From Syngnathus acus (lineage: Eukaryota > Chordata > Actinopteri > Syngnathiformes > Syngnathidae): 64,000 nt of DNA. A program made the position numbers and the translations under genes. The stretch spans positions 9,575,956 to 9,639,955 of the forward strand of contig NC_051095.1 in NCBI RefSeq assembly GCF_901709675.1, read 5' to 3'. The notes under the pieces were generated by a model that made no database searches, was not told where the DNA came from, and saw only the letters and a program-made list of their open reading frames with translations. How positions within the stretch are numbered: position 1 is the stretch's first letter; each line of letters starts with the position of its first letter. This document shows, piece after piece, positions 58,801 through 64,000 of the stretch.

Positions 58801-59324
58801 CATATTTTTTAAATCAATTGATCTTGATGCAATTTTAATTTCTTTTTGTCTTCTCCACAGCCTGCTGCAAAATCTTTTGGGAAATCAGCTGTTGACAGGC
58901 ATTTGTCCCTTCAAGAGCGGAAAGAAGCGCTGTACAATTTTGCAAGAAGGTTTGAATTTCTTGTCCTCATTACTGTTGTGTCATAAACATATTACACCAT
59001 CTGCTATTAGCACAAAAGAGAAACAGGCTGCCATTTCCATTACAAAATGATATGGATTGGTTCCTAAATCTTGGTTTAAGCAGGATCTAGCTGTTTATCA
59101 GAGGGCAAATTTGTAACTATAAAGTAGCACTAATTGAAAAATACATGCACTGAGAATTACCTCCAGCAGAACCTCTACATTATTATGTCACTTGAAGAAG
59201 CTGAATATAAGTATGTTAGTAACCGTGTTAACCCATATTAAGGTGTGTAACCCTCCCCCTTCCCCATTTTCTTTCCAGACGTTATATTGAAAAATATGGA
59301 TCGGATAAAGAAGACAGTCACTGA
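55826..59324 (+). CDS. aup1: Ancient ubiquitous protein 1 (lipid-droplet/ERAD regulator)
   Basis: AUP1 sits in a hairpin topology on the ER and lipid droplets and recruits the E2 enzyme UBE2G2 for ER-associated degradation. The start is at 55826 (METPVIEDMIDFCR). A hydrophobic hairpin follows (VFLLLVIYFPVGICLMLLRI and FLVSCALPESFLRRF). The acyltransferase-like domain has the HX4D motif in CNHVTEFDHNIINLL, then FVCWARGFMEVHSALGRG and LLLPEEDTTNGRAGLLKF. Further conserved blocks are LLWTFFSPVTVYHVRWLP and ADKAEHIKRKRH. The CUE domain reads MAQQVKDVLPHVPLSVITKD, LAKTSCVNVTITNLLEY. The C-terminal UBE2G2-binding region is SLQERKEALYNFARRRYIEK. The stop TGA is at 59322-59324. The order and content match human AUP1. 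AATAAA at 59605-59610 probably ends the transcript; a different open frame overlaps the last exon and is listed separately. Confidence 0.95.
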
Positions 59325-59697
59325 ACACTTTGGTGAGGTCAACAAGAAAAAAATAATCAGTCTGTCTAGTGCAAAAGATGATTTTTATATTCAATCAACT
59401 GGTGGCGGTGTTGGGAAAACAGACTTGCTAGACAGTTCAAGGAATGTTCTCACCAAATACAGTTTAAGTTGGTGGAAAGGTGAATAATGCATGTGTTCAA
59501 TTCTTCATTCTTGCTGATGCATAATTTTGATAACACTTTGTATTATGATCCACTGACTGTGAATCATCTATTTATTTTTATAATGTTCAGAGTCATCAAC
59601 TACAAATAAAGTTCAGTTTGACCTTGACTTTGGTGGAATTATTTATAACACGAAACAGCAACCGGACTATCTGGATGGTCCAATGCAGATCATCTGA
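59279..59697 (+). other. Spliced open frame overlapping the last aup1 exon in another frame
   Basis: The last aup1 exon starts at 59279. In the frame one base away from aup1 it stays open for 67 codons to a donor-like AAAG|GTGAAT at 59479. Joining to an acceptor at TTCAG|59591 keeps that frame open for a further 35 codons, to TGA at 59695-59697. The translation includes MDRIKKTVTEHFGEVNKKK and later FDLDFGGIIYNTKQQPDYL. It resembles no family I know. No upstream exon in the matching phase was found, and AATAAA at 59605-59610 falls inside the second part. It may be chance, an alternative isoform tail, or the end of an unseen gene. Confidence 0.3.
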
Positions 59698-60230
59698 AAG
59701 TGAGGCAATTGAATGTGATATTTCAAGTTTCAATATTTTGTACTCTGCAAATTTTTACTATAAACTATATTATATACGTATACAGCATTGTTAATTAGTT
59801 TCTATTTATTTCGTCTTAAATGTGTACCATCTCAACCTGACATAAGTGTTAATAGCTAAATTAATTTTGTACCAAGATAAAATTGCATTGCCAGCGTATT
59901 TAATTACTGTATACAAAGAATTAAATCGATCCAATACTTTAGCATAATGTTTCATATTGAGATAGAGCAGCATAGTGGGGTGTTCATATTCTCTATGTAT
60001 AAATTAATGGCTTAATGCTGTAACGGAAATCACTTTTCATGTTAGGACAGAACTGCAGTCAGTGGAGTGTTAAATTCATGCATAGGCATCTGCAACGTGA
60101 GAAAGTTGACTTTTTTTCAACAGTTTTTCATTTGTACCAAAATTTCCGATTGCAACTTAACTCAACCCGGAAATTGCGTAGTCGCTGTTCCTTCCCCAAG
60201 CATTGTGATTGACAAGCTAACAAGTTAGCA
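59698..60230. other. Intergenic region between aup1 and fnta
   Basis: About 530 AT-rich bases with no gene or clear repeat. The last ~100 bases are presumably the fnta promoter and 5' UTR. Confidence 0.45.
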
Positions 60231-63039
60231 ATGTCGGGGATTGAGGATTATTCCAACGATTCTGTGACATTCAAGGATGATAACGAGTTTAATGTAGAGG
60301 CAGGAGACCACGTTGACGATGAATTTGATATTCATCGATATACTTTTTACAGGTATTATTTCGTTACAGAAACGTAGTTGGGTCCAACTAGCTACCTCCT
60401 CATTTAGTTCAACCAAATGCAGCGTCCACTTCTTAATGTGAATGGAAATATTTGGGGGTCAAGCAGCAATTTGTATTTTGCATTTATTTAGTACACAAGT
60501 CACTGAACAGCTTTAAGTGCACTATTTATAAGGTGTTTTTTTTTTTAACTTTTTGATTGCTGTAATCGTGTTTAAATCTAATCTTAAACATGATTTTTCT
60601 TATTAATTTTAAATTTGTCAACTGCCAAAGTTTGTGTTGTGTGTTTCAGAGACAGGAAAGAGTGGGCTGACTTGGAACCTGTTCCTCAAGATGATGGACC
60701 AAACCCTGTTGTCAAGATTGCTTATTCCGAAAAGTGTAAGTTTGGTCAAATGTTTGGCTTTTTTGGTGTCTGACAAAGTTTTGAAAAGCTGTCTGCAACA
60801 TGGCTCTGTCAAGTTCCCAAAGATTTACAGTGCAGTTAAAAAGCATATTTCCTCTTTGCTTGTCTGTTAGCAAGTATATTTTGTCTCACTTAAATGTTTA
60901 CTCAAATGAAGCCGATTGGCAGTTTTAATATCTGGCAGAAAACCCCAAAAAATTCATTTCTAAGTAACCTTTATTTATTGAATGGAAAACTATTCCAAGA
61001 TGTCACCCCGCACCACTTTGTCCATTAACGTGTCTAATATTTCAAGCCGTTTGTGTTTTTCAACAGTCTCAGATGTTTTTGACTATTTCCGTGCCCTGCT
61101 GAAGAATGACGAAAAGAGTGAACGAGCTTTCGCCTTGACAGCAGACGCGATTGAGCTGAACGCTGCAAACTACACAGTGTGGTGAGATCACAGTTTGAAT
61201 TTATTTTTTGTAATTACCGTAGCCTCCATTTTTAAATAGCACACTGTGATCGTTTTCTAAAGGGTTGTTCATTTGTAACACTATCCTAAAGTCATGTATT
61301 TTGAAGTATTTTTTGGCATAATAATAGTTCTGTACTGTTGTGTGGAAACGTGCAGGCACTACAGGCGGGTACTATTACAAGCGTTGTCAAAGGATCTGAG
61401 GGAGGAAATGAGGTACATTACAGCCATCATTGAAGATCAACCTAAAAACTACCAAGTTTGGTGAGTTAAGTAAGAAGTGGCAGACCAATTAATGCTTCAA
61501 CGGAACATTTGTTTGTACTAAATAAACTAATCCGTTTTTAATTCAGATTTTGCAGTTTTGTTGTATTTTTATGGAGCGAATCAGCAAGCAAGTTGTTTTC
61601 GCTTCCAGGCATCACAGACGTATAGTGGTCGAGTGGTTGAATGATCCCTCAGAGGAGCTGGAGTTCATTGCAGACATCCTCAGCCAAGATGCAAAGAACT
61701 ACCATGCCTGGCAGCACAGACAGTGGGTCATCCAGGTTAGTTGTGCTACTTGTGTTCTGAAAATTTGACTACAAAACAAAACCCTACACTGAAAGAACAG
61801 CTGAACTTTATTTGGGGTCAATCAGAGACATTTTAAATGGTGACATTTGTGGATGAGTTAATGTTGGGATAAGTTTTTATCCAATATTTCTTTGTCTATG
61901 ACTCACTTTTTATTATGGAAAGCTGGCAGATGAAGAGATACAGATTATCACGCACATTTGGAAGAGTCGAAATGTACCAACGTGCTCTAACATTTTAGTT
62001 TTATTTATATTTTTCTACCCCTCATCAAACTTTCAGGAGTATAAACTGTGGGACAACGAGTTGGAGTTTGTGGAAAATCTCTTGGATGAAGATGTGAGGA
62101 ATAATTCTGCTTGGAACCAGAGACATTTTGTCATCACACACACGACAGGGTTCTCAGATCAAGTCATTCTCGAGAGAGAGATTGAGTAAGTGTGGCACTT
62201 TTGCAGAAAGCTTCTTCAGATCACATCTTTCTCAGAAACTGTCAACAGTCATCGCATGTGTATGACAGAAAACCGAAAACTATGAAAAACAAAAGGCATA
62301 AATCTCAAGTGTTGTGTTATGTTTTGGAAATGGTTGCTTCCTAGTTGACTTAATGTTCCTTTTATTTGTATTTTCATGTAAGATACTGTCTGACCCAGAT
62401 CAAAAAGGCCCCCCACAATGAAAGTGCGTGGAACTATTTGAAAGGGTAAGGCATTAGCCAACAAAAGTTCATATATATATATAAAAAACAACAACAACTC
62501 AGGACTGCTTTGTGAATCAAGATTTGACTCCATATGATTGATTCACAATTTGTCTGAGTGTGTCTTAAGGAAGTGAAGTGGATACATAAATCTTTATTTC
62601 TGACTGATATTGGTTTTTGTTTCTCCTTCAGGATGCTTCAAGACAGAGGTTTATCGTCCCAGCCCGGGCTGCTTGAGAAAGTCCTGGTGCTAAAGGAGAC
62701 GCGTTCTTCATCTTACCTTCTCGCATTTCTCTTTGATTGCTACGAGGATGCTTTGGAGAACGGCAGTCAGAAAGGACAATCGGAGGAAGACCGAGTGGAC
62801 ACTTTAAAAAGCGCTCTGGAAGTAAGTCATTTGACTGGCTAGTGTTACTTTGCAGTCTGAGACCTGCGTATTTGTTTTTCTCTTCCAAGATTTGTGAACT
62901 GTTAGCCGAGGAGAAGGACACCATCCGCAAGGAGTATTGGCTGTTTTTGGGACGCTCTTTAAAGAACAAATACGGATCAAGTGAGCCAGTTGACGCTGAA
63001 CTTCCGTCCCTGGCGGCTGAGCAGCAGGAGATGAACTAG
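60231..63039 (+). CDS. fnta: Protein farnesyltransferase / geranylgeranyltransferase I alpha subunit
   Basis: FNTA is the shared alpha subunit of farnesyltransferase and geranylgeranyltransferase type I, which attach isoprenoids to CaaX proteins in the cytosol. The ATG at 60231 begins an acidic leader ([20 protein letters not shown]), then [20 protein letters not shown]. The prenyltransferase alpha repeats follow, each with a W-x-x-R-type motif: [55 protein letters not shown] and [12 protein letters not shown]. The C-terminal part has [16 protein letters not shown] and ends EQQEMN with TAG at 63037-63039. Length and repeat number match the mammalian protein, apart from a shorter proline-poor N-terminus. 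AATAAA at 63841-63846 could end the transcript. Confidence 0.96.
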
Positions 63040-64000
63040 ATGCCCGAGTCCCACTCCACTCCCATTCATTTTCACTGTACTTTGTTGTTGTGTGTATTGC
63101 CACTTCCCCCCCCCCCAACAAGTGTTACAGTTGGTCAAGGAGGGAAAGGAATGAGAACGATGGATTAGATACAAAGCAGATATGTGTAAAGTCCTTCCTT
63201 CAAAATTCTGCACAGTCAAGCTTCATTCATGTAGTTCTTTTTTTCATTTGGCTGTTGTTGGTGCACTTTTTAAAAAAAAAAACAAATTAAATTCTGTTCA
63301 AGTGACATGTTACTTAAATCCATTGTCTCACTTCTTTCCGTTCTTTGCTGGTTCAGTAAAAAGAAGGTAAGGCAGCTTTATCTGAACACTATTTGTTCTG
63401 CTTGCTCCTCTGAGTCGTGCCCATGCGGCAAAAGTAACCCTCACAAACACATTAGTACTCAGCAACATGCCCCAAACGCTAAATCGATTGACTTGACTTC
63501 ATCCAGCTGTTTTCTTCATTTCAACGTGTGCTCCCCCTCTGGTTTTGAACTGAATACAGCAGACTGCGTGCTTGCTACAACAGCACTCCTGCTTCTTGGC
63601 TCATTTGTACACATCGTCAGCATTTACATAGAATTACCAGATGGTGTGCTGACCTGTGAAAAATCGCTTTTGTACGACAAACCAGGTAGTAACTGTTCAC
63701 TTAAAAGTATTTGGTGTTTAATAAAGCAGCCGGATCAACTTCATCTTTATGTGGGGACATGAAGCATCAACGTGTGTGCTGACAGCGCTCTCTGCTGGTT
63801 GAATGTTGAAGGCTTGCTGTATAATTGAAACGCTGTACAAAATAAACCGAAGTGAGACTTTACCTTTTGTTTGTGAGATGAATGTATCAAAATAGAAGTG
63901 AATGAGAAGATATTCTATCCGTATTTATTTTTTCCCAGGGGAGTGGGGGGAAGCTATGATACCTCAGGGGCTCAACAATAGTGATGTGCATTCCAGTTCT
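63040..64000. other. fnta 3' UTR and downstream flank
   Basis: Contains a poly-C run near 63.11 kb, an A-rich run near 63.28 kb and AATAAA at 63841-63846. A 151-codon plus-strand open frame at 63307-63762 lies in this region but resembles no known family and is probably 3' UTR or non-coding. The right window edge cuts the next gene, if any. Confidence 0.45.

Noticed and set aside
63307-63762. Plus-strand open frame of 151 codons after fnta
   Set aside because: No family resemblance and it lies within the likely fnta 3' UTR before AATAAA at 63841. Long for chance, but not supported.

Overview
The window is a gene-dense stretch of vertebrate nuclear DNA, almost certainly from a teleost fish with a compact genome. 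It holds a dozen multi-exon protein genes in 64 kb. Introns are mostly short (about 70 to 1000 bases), the non-coding DNA is AT-rich, and the interspersed repeats look like short fish-type transposon remnants. The proteins are clear orthologues or paralogues of human genes that lie on several human chromosomes. The species cannot be named from the sequence alone.

Layout, left to right. bbs7 (+, 205-4665) converges on polr1a (-, 5044-17270). polr1a is head to head with ptcd3 (+, 17619-23661) across a 348-base shared promoter. After a 3 to 4 kb gap comes a plastin gene (+, 5' UTR exon near 26.7-26.85 kb, coding 27625-32704). A short Wee1/Wee2-type kinase (+, 33838-36218) and a cnga2-type cyclic-nucleotide-gated channel (+, 37161-40408) follow. 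Next are a tiny predicted gene resembling only the C-terminal membrane segment of calnexin (+, 41433-41940), an fgl1-type secreted fibrinogen-like protein (+, 42411-44527) and a single-exon b3gnt2-type glycosyltransferase (+, 45865-47223). Then eif1ad (-, 48588-49441) and ctsf, cathepsin F (-, 50757-54977). ctsf is divergent from aup1 (+, 55826-59324). fnta (+, 60231-63039) ends the set.

These are independent housekeeping or tissue genes, not a pathway cluster: ciliary BBSome, RNA polymerase I, mitochondrial ribosome and translation, actin bundling, mitotic or meiotic kinase, sensory channel, ER and lysosome functions, and protein prenylation. The polr1a/ptcd3 head-to-head pair is also found in the human genome. 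eif1ad and ctsf are also near each other on human chromosome 11q13.

Mobile and repeat DNA: a 407-bp solo LTR with a perfect 5-bp target duplication (47658-48064); a Tigger/pogo-like MITE (8462-8819); a palindromic MITE inside the predicted cnga2 3' UTR (40448-40622); a hAT-like remnant with a transposase C-terminal fragment in a polr1a intron (15727-16317); three same-strand copies of an unnamed ~135-bp repeat in neighbouring polr1a introns; and a 107-bp CTAA microsatellite just after a plastin splice donor. The most unusual items are the calnexin-tail microprotein, a spliced open frame overlapping the end of aup1, a tandem duplication of a polr1a splice acceptor, and the missing C-terminal tail of the Wee kinase. 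All exon joins were made by eye from frame, homology and GT/AG sites.
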